DNA of 64,000 nucleotides, from positions 1,984,001 through 2,048,000 of the forward strand of contig NZ_CP080383.1 of assembly GCF_019443325.1 (NCBI RefSeq), read 5' to 3'. The DNA is from Cryobacterium sp. PAMC25264. Its GTDB lineage: Bacteria; Actinomycetota; Actinomycetes; Actinomycetales; Microbacteriaceae. A program made the translations under genes and the position numbers. Shown here one piece after another: positions 25,797-33,557 of this stretch; the stretch's first letter is position 1; every line of letters starts with the position of its first letter. The notes beneath the pieces are model-generated. The model was given only the letters and a program-made list of their open reading frames with translations. It searched no databases and was not told the DNA's origin.

Positions 25797-27232
25797 GGCT
25801 CTTCTGACATATCCGTGGGTGGTTTCCGCGTGGCTTAACGAGCGCACGCCGCTTTCTGTCTAGGTTTCTGACTGTCAAAGGTTGGAAACTGAAGAACGGA
25901 AAACGGCGTGCGTACTGCAAGGATATGGCGGACTCTGCTCGGTGTCGAAAAGACCATCGTTGACGACGTCGATTACGACGACGATGCGGGCGTTTTGGTC
26001 GTCGCGGTCCGGCCGATGAAAGCGGCCCGGAACCGGTGTGGGCTGTGCCACCGGCGCAGCCCAGGCTACGACCGTGGTGAGGGTCGACGACGCTGGCGGA
26101 GCCTGGATGCTGGCATCATCCAGGTCGTTCTCGAGGCAGACGCCCGCCGGGTGGCGTGCCGTGAGCATGGCGTCACGGTCGCGTCGGTGCCGTGGGCTCG
26201 GCACCAGGCCGGACATACCTACCTCTTCGACGACCACGTCGCGTGGCTGGCTACGCAGTCTTCCAAGACCGCGGTTACCGCGTTGATGCGCATCGCTTGG
26301 CGCACCGTCGGCGCGATCGTCACCCGGGTCTGGGACGACGCCGCGACCCTGCACGACCCGTTCGATGGCCTCACCCGCATCGGGATCGATGAGATCTCCT
26401 ACAAGCGTGGCCACAAGTTCCTCACCATCGTCGTGGACCACGACACCGGTCGTCTCGTCTGGGCTGCACCGGGCCAAGACAAAGCCACCCTCGGCACGTT
26501 CTTCGACGCCCTCGGCCCCGAGCGTTCCGCACAGATCACGCATGTTTCCGCGGACGGTGCGGCCTGGATCGCCAACGTTGTCGCGGCCCGCTGCCCGAAC
26601 GCGGTGCGCTGCGCGGACCCGTTCCACGTCGTCAAATGGGCCACCGAAGCCCTCGACGAAGTCCGCCGCGCAGCCTGGAACGACGCCCGCAAAGCCGCCC
26701 GCATCAATGACGCCGCGCGGGGCCGCGGCCGACCCCGGAACGGAGCCCCCGAACGCCCCGACAGCGCTCGCGCGGCCGGCATCAGAAACAGCCGTTATGC
26801 GCTCTGGAAAAACCCCGAGAACCTCACCGAGAAACAACAAACCAAGCTGGCCTGGATCGTCCAAACCGACCCCCGACTGGCCCGCGCCTACTACCTCAAA
26901 GAAGGCCTCAGAGTCATCTTCAAACTCCCGCTCGACCAGGCCAAGGAAGCCCTCGACAAATGGGTCGCCTGGGCTCGCCGCTGCCGCATCCCCGCGTTCG
27001 TGAAGCTGCAACGAAGCATCGTGAAGCACCGCGTCGCGATCCTCGCCTCGATAGAACACAACCTCTCCAACGGCCGCATCGAATCCATGAACACCAAAAT
27101 CAGACTCCTCACCAGAATCGCGTTCGGCTTCGCCTCACCTGACGCCCTCATCAGCCTCGCCATGCTCAGCCTCGGCGGCCACCGACCAGCCCTCCCGGGC
27201 CGGAAATGACCCACGGAAGAGTCAGGAGAGCC
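25797..27232 (+). mobile_element. ISL3-family insertion sequence, 1436 bp
   Basis: Ends are imperfect 24-bp inverted repeats: GGCTCTTCTGAC... on the left and GGCTCTCCTGAC... on the right, both reaching CCGTGGGT, with 20 of 24 positions matching. Flanking 8-bp direct repeats GTTTTTGG (25789-25796, 27233-27240) are an intact target duplication, so the insertion is probably recent. It carries one transposase gene. IR start, 8-bp duplication and transposase type all fit ISL3. Confidence 0.92.
25908..27209 (+). CDS. ISL3-family transposase
   Basis: 433 residues, apparently intact. The N-terminus has a zinc-finger-like CGLCHRRSPGYD. The DDE catalytic residues are likely in IGIDEISYKRG, HVSADGAAW and NGRIESMNTK, with the long insertion between the second D and the E that is normal for this family. 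It fills most of the element, so the element is likely functional. Confidence 0.93.
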   Translation: MRTARIWRTLLGVEKTIVDDVDYDDDAGVLVVAVRPMKAARNRCGLCHRRSPGYDRGEGRRRWRSLDAGIIQVVLEADARRVACREHGVTVASVPWARHQAGHTYLFDDHVAWLATQSSKTAVTALMRIAWRTVGAIVTRVWDDAATLHDPFDGLTRIGIDEISYKRGHKFLTIVVDHDTGRLVWAAPGQDKATLGTFFDALGPERSAQITHVSADGAAWIANVVAARCPNAVRCADPFHVVKWATEALDEVRRAAWNDARKAARINDAARGRGRPRNGAPERPDSARAAGIRNSRYALWKNPENLTEKQQTKLAWIVQTDPRLARAYYLKEGLRVIFKLPLDQAKEALDKWVAWARRCRIPAFVKLQRSIVKHRVAILASIEHNLSNGRIESMNTKIRLLTRIAFGFASPDALISLAMLSLGGHRPALPGRK

Positions 27233-27261
27233 GTTTTTGGGTGCATAACTCACAGCTCGCG
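27233..27261. repeat. Right part of terminator-like palindrome, family copy 2
   Basis: Begins with the second copy of the target duplication GTTTTTGG and continues GTGCATAACTCACAGCTCGCG, the closing arm of the palindrome whose left part is at 25757-25796. Confidence 0.75.
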
Positions 27262-27275
27262 GACGGCCGAACGCA

Positions 27276-27332
27276 CGAAAGCGGCCCTGCGGTCACCTCA
27301 GGATCCGTGAGGTGACCACAGGACCGCTTTCG
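27276..27332. terminator. Long bidirectional hairpin downstream of the DJ-1 gene
   Basis: Arms CGAAAGCGGCCCTGCGGTCA / TGACCACAGGACCGCTTTCG with further pairing toward a GGATCCG loop. The mismatches are mostly C/T-versus-A/G pairs that keep the RNA stem. It sits 34 bp past the DJ-1 stop. Confidence 0.7.
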
Positions 27333-27366
27333 CGAGACTGCGCGGTGCGTGCTGCGCGGGGCGCCG

Positions 27367-28071
27367 CTACTTCTGGGCGGCCACCGCGTCGATGATCGCC
27401 GTGGCGAGCTTGACCGACGACGCCGGGTTCTGGCCCGTGTAGAGGTTGCGGTCGATTTCGATGTGCTCCCCGAAGGACGCACCCTCGACGAAGTCGGCAC
27501 CCAGTTCGACCAGGCGCGCCTGCACGAGCCACTTGGCCTTCGGCGCGAGTCCGCCCAGCGCCTCCTCGGCGTCGGTGAAGCCGGTCATCCGGTAGCCCAG
27601 GAACGGCCAGGTTCCGTCGGCGTCAACGGAGGCCAACAGGGCCGCCGGGGCGTGGCAGAGCACGCCGAGGATCTTGCCGGAGTTGATGGCATCCGTCATG
27701 ATCTGACCGCTGGTCGCGTCGACAGCGAGGTCTTCCATGGGGCCGTGGCCGCCGGGGTAGAAGACCACGTCGTAGTCGGACACCGTCACGTCATCGAGCG
27801 AGTTCGGGCTCTGCAGGGCCGGCAGGGATTCGAGGTAGCTGCGAAGTTCGGCGGAGCGCTCGTCGCTACCGGTGGCACCGGCGGCCAGGCTACCCAGGTC
27901 GACCGTGGGAGCAGCGCCCTTCGGGGTGGCGATGGTGATCGACCAGCCGGCCTCGGTGAACAGGCGGTGCGGCTCGGCGAGCTCTTCGGCCCAGTAACCG
28001 GTGGGGTGTAGCGAACCGTCGTTGAGGGTCCAGTGGTCAGCGGCGCTGACGACAAAAAGTACGGAAGTCAT
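27367..28071 (-). CDS. DJ-1/PfpI family protein (Hsp31/glyoxalase III-like)
   Basis: 234 residues. The nucleophile elbow is GVLCHAPAALL with the catalytic Cys near residue 139, and FYPGGHGPMEDL is the family glycine motif with the conserved His. Proteins of this subgroup have chaperone, deglycase or glutathione-independent glyoxalase activity. It lies 62 bp downstream of the oxidoreductase gene on the same strand, so both probably answer to the TetR regulator and serve carbonyl or electrophile stress. Confidence 0.85.
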   Translation of the reverse strand: MTSVLFVVSAADHWTLNDGSLHPTGYWAEELAEPHRLFTEAGWSITIATPKGAAPTVDLGSLAAGATGSDERSAELRSYLESLPALQSPNSLDDVTVSDYDVVFYPGGHGPMEDLAVDATSGQIMTDAINSGKILGVLCHAPAALLASVDADGTWPFLGYRMTGFTDAEEALGGLAPKAKWLVQARLVELGADFVEGASFGEHIEIDRNLYTGQNPASSVKLATAIIDAVAAQK

Positions 28072-28133
28072 ATTCTCTCCAAGAGTCGGATTCGGTTAAA
28101 CGGATGTGGCTGCGGCCGGTGGGTCGCAGCAGG

Positions 28134-29159
28134 TCAGCTGGCGACTACGGAGGTCTTGACGACCATCTTGCCGGTGTTCTCTCCGCGGAGCATGCCCAGG
28201 AAAGCGTCGACCGCGTTCTCGATTCCGTCGACGACGGTCTCGTCGAAGACGATGTCGCCGGCCGCGAACCAGGTGCCCATCTGCTCGGTGAAGGCCGGGA
28301 AGTGCTGCAGGTAGTTGCCGACCGTGAAGCCGGTGAGGGTGAGTCCTCGGGTGACGATGTTGACCATGTTCTGCACGCCGGTGGGGCCATCCGTGCGGTT
28401 CATCTGCGAGATAGCACCGCAGAGGGCCGCGCGGCCGCCGTCTTTGAAAGCACCGAGTGCGGCGCTGAGGTGGTCGCCGCCGACGTTGTCGAAGTACACG
28501 TCGATACCCTCGGGTGCGGCCTTAGCCAGCTGCTCGGCGATGTCACCGGTCTTGTAGTTGAAGGCGGCGTCGAAGCCGTACTTCTCGGTGAGCAGGGCCA
28601 CCTTCTCGTCGGTACCGGCGGAGCCGATGACGCGGGCCGCACCCTTGAGCCGGGCGATCTGGCCCACCATGCTGCCCACGGCGCCGGCAGCACCGGAGAC
28701 GAAGACGGTGTCGCCGGCCTTGAACTGGGCCACCTCGAGCAGGCCGACGTAGGCGGTGAGTGCGGTCATGCCGAGCACACCGAGATAGGCGGATGCGGGG
28801 ACGTTCGGGATCTCAGGGACGACGCGGAAGCCGGCGGCATCCTCCTGCACGACGTCGCGCCAGCCGTACTGGTGCACGACGAGGCTGCCGACGGGCACGG
28901 ACTCGACGGTGGACTCCACGACGTGGCCGACAGCGCCGCCGCCCATGGTCTCACCGAGCACAAACGGCGGGATGTACGACTTGACGTCGTTCATGCGACC
29001 GCGCATGTAGGGGTCGACCGAGATGAAGTCGTTGACAACGCGCACCTGACCGGCGGTCAACTCGGGCAGCTCGACGACGGCTGTGCTGAAGTCCGCGTCG
29101 GTGGGCCAGCCGGTGGGCCGGGCGGAGAGCTGGATCTGGGTACTGGTGACTGTCGTCAT
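28134..29159 (-). CDS. NADP-dependent oxidoreductase (MDR family, leukotriene B4 dehydrogenase-like)
   Basis: 341 residues from the ATG at 29159, with GAGGAAC nine bases before it; an upstream in-frame start at 29306 is rejected. Zinc-free MDR features: DPYMRGRMND near residue 50, GMTALTAYVGLLEV, and the NADP loop VSGAAGAVGSMVGQIARLKG. It reduces carbon-carbon double bonds of unsaturated carbonyls. It is divergent from a TetR gene with nested inverted repeats between them. Confidence 0.88.
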   Translation of the reverse strand: MTTVTSTQIQLSARPTGWPTDADFSTAVVELPELTAGQVRVVNDFISVDPYMRGRMNDVKSYIPPFVLGETMGGGAVGHVVESTVESVPVGSLVVHQYGWRDVVQEDAAGFRVVPEIPNVPASAYLGVLGMTALTAYVGLLEVAQFKAGDTVFVSGAAGAVGSMVGQIARLKGAARVIGSAGTDEKVALLTEKYGFDAAFNYKTGDIAEQLAKAAPEGIDVYFDNVGGDHLSAALGAFKDGGRAALCGAISQMNRTDGPTGVQNMVNIVTRGLTLTGFTVGNYLQHFPAFTEQMGTWFAAGDIVFDETVVDGIENAVDAFLGMLRGENTGKMVVKTSVVAS

Positions 29160-29222
29160 GCGAAGTTCCTCACTGTTCGTGGTGGTGCAAAAGGGGTGAT
29201 TGTGGCGCCCCTCGCTTTCTGC

Positions 29223-29272
29223 ACCGATCGTTGTACTATACCGCCCACATCCGTTATAGTGAAACGAGCGGT
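29223..29272. promoter_or_regulatory. Candidate TetR operator region, nested inverted repeats
   Basis: Outer repeat ACCGATCGTT (29223-29232) / AACGAGCGGT (29263-29272), inner repeat ACTATA (29235-29240) / TATAGT (29255-29260). It lies between the divergent oxidoreductase and TetR genes, where control of both is expected. Confidence 0.5.
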
Positions 29273-29360
29273 ACAGAACATTCACAGTAAGTAGCACCGC
29301 AAGCACCTAAAACGGGTATCCCCACGGACCAGGCGTTCGCGGGCGGAAGGCAGGCAGCTC

Positions 29361-29945
29361 ATGGGACGGCTCCAGACGTTCGACAGCACGACGGTTGTGC
29401 AATCCGCCCGCGACGTCTTCTGGGACCTCGGCTACGAGGGCGCATCACTGGCCGACCTCGAGACGGCGACCGGGCTCAACCGCTCGAGCCTGTACCACGC
29501 CTTCGGCAGCAAACGCGGGCTCTTCGACGCCGCTGTCACCGATTATCGGCGCACCGTGATCCGCCCCCGCCTGAGCACCCTCGAGGCGCCGGATGCGGGT
29601 CGCGACGCTCTGCTGTCCTACTTCGACAGCCTGCGGGAGGCCATCGCCGCTCTGCCGATTGACTCTCCCCGCCGCGGATGCCTTCTGGTCAACTGCGCCA
29701 CGGGCCTGGCCACACACGATGAACCGGCCCGCGAGGTCGTGGAGGGGTACCGCACCGAACTTGCGGCCGCCCTGGGCAACGCGCTGGCCGGCGCCGGGAG
29801 TCACGCCGACCGCACGGAGGAACGGGTGCGCACTCTCGCGTCACTCTCGATGAGCGCCATGCTCCTGTCACGGGTCAACGCCGCCGAATCGGCCGCGCTG
29901 CTCTCCACGGCCGCCGACCAAGTGCGCGCCTGGTTCCCGCTCTAA
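29361..29945 (+). CDS. TetR-family repressor
   Basis: 194 residues. N-terminal HTH with GASLADLETATGLNRSSLYH and the FGSKRGLF motif. The C-terminal ligand domain includes PRRGCLLVNCATGLA, a Cys-containing pattern found in TetR proteins that respond to electrophiles (NemR/AcuR-like groups). The divergent NADP oxidoreductase and DJ-1 genes are likely targets. A terminator follows 13 bp after the stop. Confidence 0.87.
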   Translation: MGRLQTFDSTTVVQSARDVFWDLGYEGASLADLETATGLNRSSLYHAFGSKRGLFDAAVTDYRRTVIRPRLSTLEAPDAGRDALLSYFDSLREAIAALPIDSPRRGCLLVNCATGLATHDEPAREVVEGYRTELAAALGNALAGAGSHADRTEERVRTLASLSMSAMLLSRVNAAESAALLSTAADQVRAWFPL

Positions 29946-29958
29946 TTGTTCCTGGTCC

Positions 29959-29994
29959 GGACAATTGCACCCAGTGCGCCGGGTGCAATTGTCC
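29959..29994. terminator. Bidirectional terminator between TetR and FAH genes
   Basis: Perfect 14-bp arms GGACAATTGCACCC / GGGTGCAATTGTCC with an eight-base loop, between convergent stops. Confidence 0.75.
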
Positions 29995-30024
29995 GCCGTG
30001 GAAACAGGTGCCGTACGCGGACGG

Positions 30025-30801
30025 TTAGGCCGCGCTTCGCACCGGATTGGTCAGCACGCCGAGTCCCGGGATCTCGATGCTCACGCTGTCGCCGTGCGTC
30101 ACCCGTTGGGCGGCACTCGGCGAGCCGGTGAGAATCACGTCACCGGGCAGCAGGGTGAAGGCGGTAGACACGGATGCCACGATCTCGGCCATCGAGAGCG
30201 CGAGCAGCGACACGTCGCTGTCCTCGAAAACCGTATCGCCCACACGGCCGTTGATATGGGCGCTCTCCGGGTCGAACTCGGTGTCGATCACCGGACCGAG
30301 CGGGCAGAACGAGTCGAAGCTCTTGGCCCGGGCCCCGTGTCCCTCGCTGTCCTGCACGTCGACCGCGGTGACATCGTTGGCGATGGTGTAGCCGAAGATG
30401 GCCCCGGCCGCGTCGGCCACGCTGAGGTTCTTGGCGACCCTGCCGATGACGATGGCGAGTTCACCCTCCACGCGCACATCGTCGGACTGCGCGGGCAACA
30501 CGATGGGATCGTTGGGGCCAACGACGGTGGTGTTGGGCTTGAGGAAGAAGCGCGGCTCGGCGGCCACGCCTTCCTGCGCGGCGGCCTTCTCGACGGCATC
30601 CGCGAAGTAGGCGCCGGCGAGGCCGACGACCTTGGAGCGTGGGATCACCGGCGCGAGCAGGGCCACATCCACCAGCGGAAGGCGCTGCCCGGTGGGGTTG
30701 TAGCCGGCGAACATGGGGTCGCCGGTGAGCACGACGAGCTCGTCGTCGTCGATGATGCCGAACGCTATGGCGCCGGCGTGGCTGAACCTGGCGATCTTCA
30801 C
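30025..30801 (-). CDS. Fumarylacetoacetate hydrolase family protein
   Basis: 258 residues. Metal and catalytic residues of the FAH fold are in EGELAIVIG, AIFGYTIANDVTA(V)D and ILTGSPSA. Probably a hydrolase or decarboxylase/isomerase acting on a beta-dicarbonyl compound; the substrate is unknown. Its homologue sits next to gltX and leuB in mycobacteria, so the ilvE-FAH link is old. The ATG overlaps the ilvE stop by four bases. Confidence 0.85.
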   Translation of the reverse strand: MKIARFSHAGAIAFGIIDDDELVVLTGDPMFAGYNPTGQRLPLVDVALLAPVIPRSKVVGLAGAYFADAVEKAAAQEGVAAEPRFFLKPNTTVVGPNDPIVLPAQSDDVRVEGELAIVIGRVAKNLSVADAAGAIFGYTIANDVTAVDVQDSEGHGARAKSFDSFCPLGPVIDTEFDPESAHINGRVGDTVFEDSDVSLLALSMAEIVASVSTAFTLLPGDVILTGSPSAAQRVTHGDSVSIEIPGLGVLTNPVRSAA

Positions 30802-31931
30802 GCGGTCACCTCGGTTTCGGCCGCAGCATCCAGTCGCAGCAGCCAGCCGTGCCGGTCGGGCAGGCGGCCGTATTGGATGTCGGTGAGTTCCTGGCGCAAC
30901 GCCATGGTGATCTGCCCGGCCGGGGCATCGGCCGACCCGATCTCGAAGCCGACACCCTTGAGCTGCGCGATGGGGGTGACCACCGCGGCCGTTCCGCAGG
31001 CGAACACCTCGGTGATCTCACCGGATGCGACGCCGTCGCGCCACTCGTCCACGGTCACGTCCCGCTCTTCGACGGTCATGCCACGGTCCCGGGCGAGCTG
31101 GATAATGCTGTCGCGGGTGACGCCCTCGAGGATCGTGCCGGTCAGGCGCGGGGTGACGAGGGTGTCGGTGCCGTGCACGAAGAACACGTTCATGCCGCCG
31201 AGTTCGTCGATGTGGCTGCCGGTCTCGCCGTCGAGGAAGAGCACCTGGGCGCAGCCGTTGTCGTAGGCCTCACGTTGGGGCAGCAGCGAGGCGGCATAGT
31301 TGCCGCCGCACTTGGCGGCGCCGGTGCCGCCGCGGCCGGCGCGGGAGTACTCGGTGGAAAGCCAGATGCTCACCGGGGCGACACCGTCGGTGAAGTAGGC
31401 CCCGGCCGGGCTGGCGATGACGTAGTAGCCCACCTTGTGCGCGGCGCGCACGCCGAGGAAGCTCTCGTTCGCGATCATGAACGGACGCAGGTACAGGCTG
31501 GCTTCCGGGGCGTTGGGCACCCAGGCGCCGTCGACGGCGATCATCTGCTTGATCGACTCGATGAAGTCGGCCACGGGCAGTTCGGGCAGCGCGAGCCGGC
31601 GAGCGGAGCTCTGCAGGCGTTCGGCGTTCTTCTCCGGCCGGAAGGTCCAGATGGAGCCGTCCGCGTGGCGGTAGGCCTTCATACCCTCGAAGATCTCCTG
31701 ACCGTAGTGCAGCACCGACGAAGCCGGGTCGAGCAGCAGCGGGCCGTACGGGGTGACCCTGGCGTTCTGCCAGCCGGCCTCGACCGTCCAGTCGATCGTC
31801 ACCATGTGGTCGGTGAAGTGCTTTCCGAAACCGGGGTCGGAGAGGATCGTCTCGCGCTCGGCGCTGGATCGGGCCGTCTCGGACGGGGTCAGTTCGAATT
31901 CGAGGGGGAAGGTGGTGCTCTGCTGGCTCAT
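30798..31931 (-). CDS. ilvE: Branched-chain amino acid aminotransferase
   Basis: 377 residues from the ATG at 31931 with AGGGA seven bases before it. Fold-type IV PLP enzyme. FEGMKAYRHADGSIWTFRP is near residue 75, the Schiff-base lysine is in GGTGAAKCGGNYAAS, and EVFACGTAAVVTPI is near the C-terminus. It performs the last step of valine, leucine and isoleucine synthesis. It lies 31 bp after leuB and is coupled to the FAH gene. Confidence 0.95.
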   Translation of the reverse strand: MSQQSTTFPLEFELTPSETARSSAERETILSDPGFGKHFTDHMVTIDWTVEAGWQNARVTPYGPLLLDPASSVLHYGQEIFEGMKAYRHADGSIWTFRPEKNAERLQSSARRLALPELPVADFIESIKQMIAVDGAWVPNAPEASLYLRPFMIANESFLGVRAAHKVGYYVIASPAGAYFTDGVAPVSIWLSTEYSRAGRGGTGAAKCGGNYAASLLPQREAYDNGCAQVLFLDGETGSHIDELGGMNVFFVHGTDTLVTPRLTGTILEGVTRDSIIQLARDRGMTVEERDVTVDEWRDGVASGEITEVFACGTAAVVTPIAQLKGVGFEIGSADAPAGQITMALRQELTDIQYGRLPDRHGWLLRLDAAAETEVTA

Positions 31932-31962
31932 GGGAGTCCCTTGTGAGTAGACGGGAATGCGA

Positions 31963-33047
31963 TTAAGCGGATGTGCCGGTGAGGCGGGCCACAATGGCAT
32001 CGCCGACGGCGCTGGTGGATCGTGAACCCGAGGCGGCGCTGCCGGTGTCGACGCTGCGTGCCACGATGTCGGCCGTGACGGCCGCGCTCACCCGGGCCGC
32101 CGCATCCTGGAGCCCAAGGTGGTTGAGCAGGAGCGCGACCGAGAGGATCGCCGCCGTGGGATCGGCCAACTGCCGGCCCGCGATGTCGGGTGCCGAGCCG
32201 TGTACCGGCTCGAACATGCTGGGGAAACGGCCTTCCGGGTTGATATTTCCGGATGCCGCCAGGCCGATGCCGCCGCTGATTGCCGCTGCCAGGTCAGTGA
32301 GAATGTCGCCGAAGAGGTTGTCCGTGACGATGACATCAAATCTACCCGGATTCGTGACGAGGAAGATCGTTGCCGCGTCGACGTGTAGGTAATCGACGGC
32401 AACGTCGGGGTATTCGGCGCCGACCTCGGTGACAATGCGCTGCCAGAGGCTGCCGGAGAAGACGAGCACGTTGGTCTTGTGCACCAGGGTGAGGCGCTTG
32501 CGCGGCCGGTTCCTGGCCACCTCGAACGCGTAACGCACGACCCGCTCGACGCCGAAAGCCGTGTTGACGGAGACCTCATTGGCCACCTCGTGCGGGGTGC
32601 CCTGGCGGATGGCGCCACCGTTACCCACGTACGGACCCTCTGTGCCCTCGCGCACGACGACGAAGTCCACCTCGCCGGGGTCGCCCAGCGGGCTCGGCAC
32701 ACCGGGAAGAGCACGCTCGGGCGCAGGTTGACGTAGTGGTCGAGCGAGAAGCGCAGCTTGAGCAGGAGCCCGCGCTCGATGTTGGCGTTCTTGAGCCGGG
32801 GGTCTCCGGGCACTCCGCCGACGGCGCCGAGCAGGATCGCGTCGTGAGCGCTGATCGCGGCCAGGTCCTCGTCGGTCAGCACGTCACCGGTCTCGAGGAA
32901 GCGGGTGGCGCCGAGCGAGAAGTGGGTGAGATCGAAGTCGACCGGTTCGGCCTGGGTCACGGCATCGAGCACCTTGAGAGCCTCGGCGACGACCTCGGGG
33001 CCGATGCCGTCTCCGGCGATGACTGCGAGCTTGACTGAGCGGGACAT
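31963..33047 (-). pseudogene. leuB: leuB, 3-isopropylmalate dehydrogenase, with one apparent frameshift
   Basis: Third step of leucine synthesis. The N-terminal part starts at the ATG at 33047 ([20 protein letters not shown]); the frame breaks near 32702, where one base is missing in the CCC/GGG run between VLFP and [10 protein letters not shown]. It then resumes with [15 protein letters not shown] and [20 protein letters not shown]. The mended protein would be about 361 residues, normal for LeuB. Loss of leuB in an otherwise complete ilv/leu set is unlikely, so sequencing error is favoured. Confidence 0.9.
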
Positions 33048-33219
33048 GCGGCTCCGATTACGGTGAGGCAGCCGGTGGGCTGGCGATAGTGACACGAATT
33101 TGACGTAGAGATACCCTGCAAATCAACCCTACTGCCCGCTTTCGGGTGTCTATGCTGGAGGACCCTGACCGTGCGCGTCGCCGACGCGCATGTGCCATCA
33201 CCGAAGAAAGCAGTTCACC

Positions 33220-33471
33220 ATGAGTATCGGATTGGGAATCTTCCTGTTCGTCGTCGGCGCCATCCTGGTGTGGGCCCTCAACATCCAGGTCGACTGGGTC
33301 GACCTCGACCTCGTCGGTTACATCCTGATGGGCGCGGGCGCGCTCATCTTCGTGCTCGGCTCGGTGTTGCTCACCCGCCGACGCAGCAGCATCAGCACCA
33401 CCCGCAGCGCCGTCGACCCGGTCAGCGGCGAACGCACCGTGCAGCAGGAACGGTCGATCGACGACGTCTGA
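33220..33471 (+). CDS. DUF6458 family small membrane protein
   Basis: 83 residues from ATG 33220 (MSIGLGIFLFVVGAILVWAL). Two hydrophobic helices with VDWVDLDLVGYILMGAGAL between them, then a charged tail. The family is widespread in actinobacteria with no known function. It is divergent from leuB and is followed by a strong terminator. Confidence 0.8.
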   Translation: MSIGLGIFLFVVGAILVWALNIQVDWVDLDLVGYILMGAGALIFVLGSVLLTRRRSSISTTRSAVDPVSGERTVQQERSIDDV

Positions 33472-33486
33472 CCCGTTTCGGTACAG

Positions 33487-33530
33487 CACACGAAAAAGCC
33501 CCGGATGCGCATCCGGGGCTTTTTCGTGTG
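33487..33530. terminator. Bidirectional terminator between the DUF6458 gene and serA
   Basis: Perfect 22-bp palindrome arms centred on GGATGC/GCATCC with AAAAAGCCCC / GGGGCTTTTT stems, so T-runs follow in both directions. It lies between convergent genes. Confidence 0.9.
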
Positions 33531-33557
33531 TGCTTCGCCGGTACGGCGACGGGCCGG

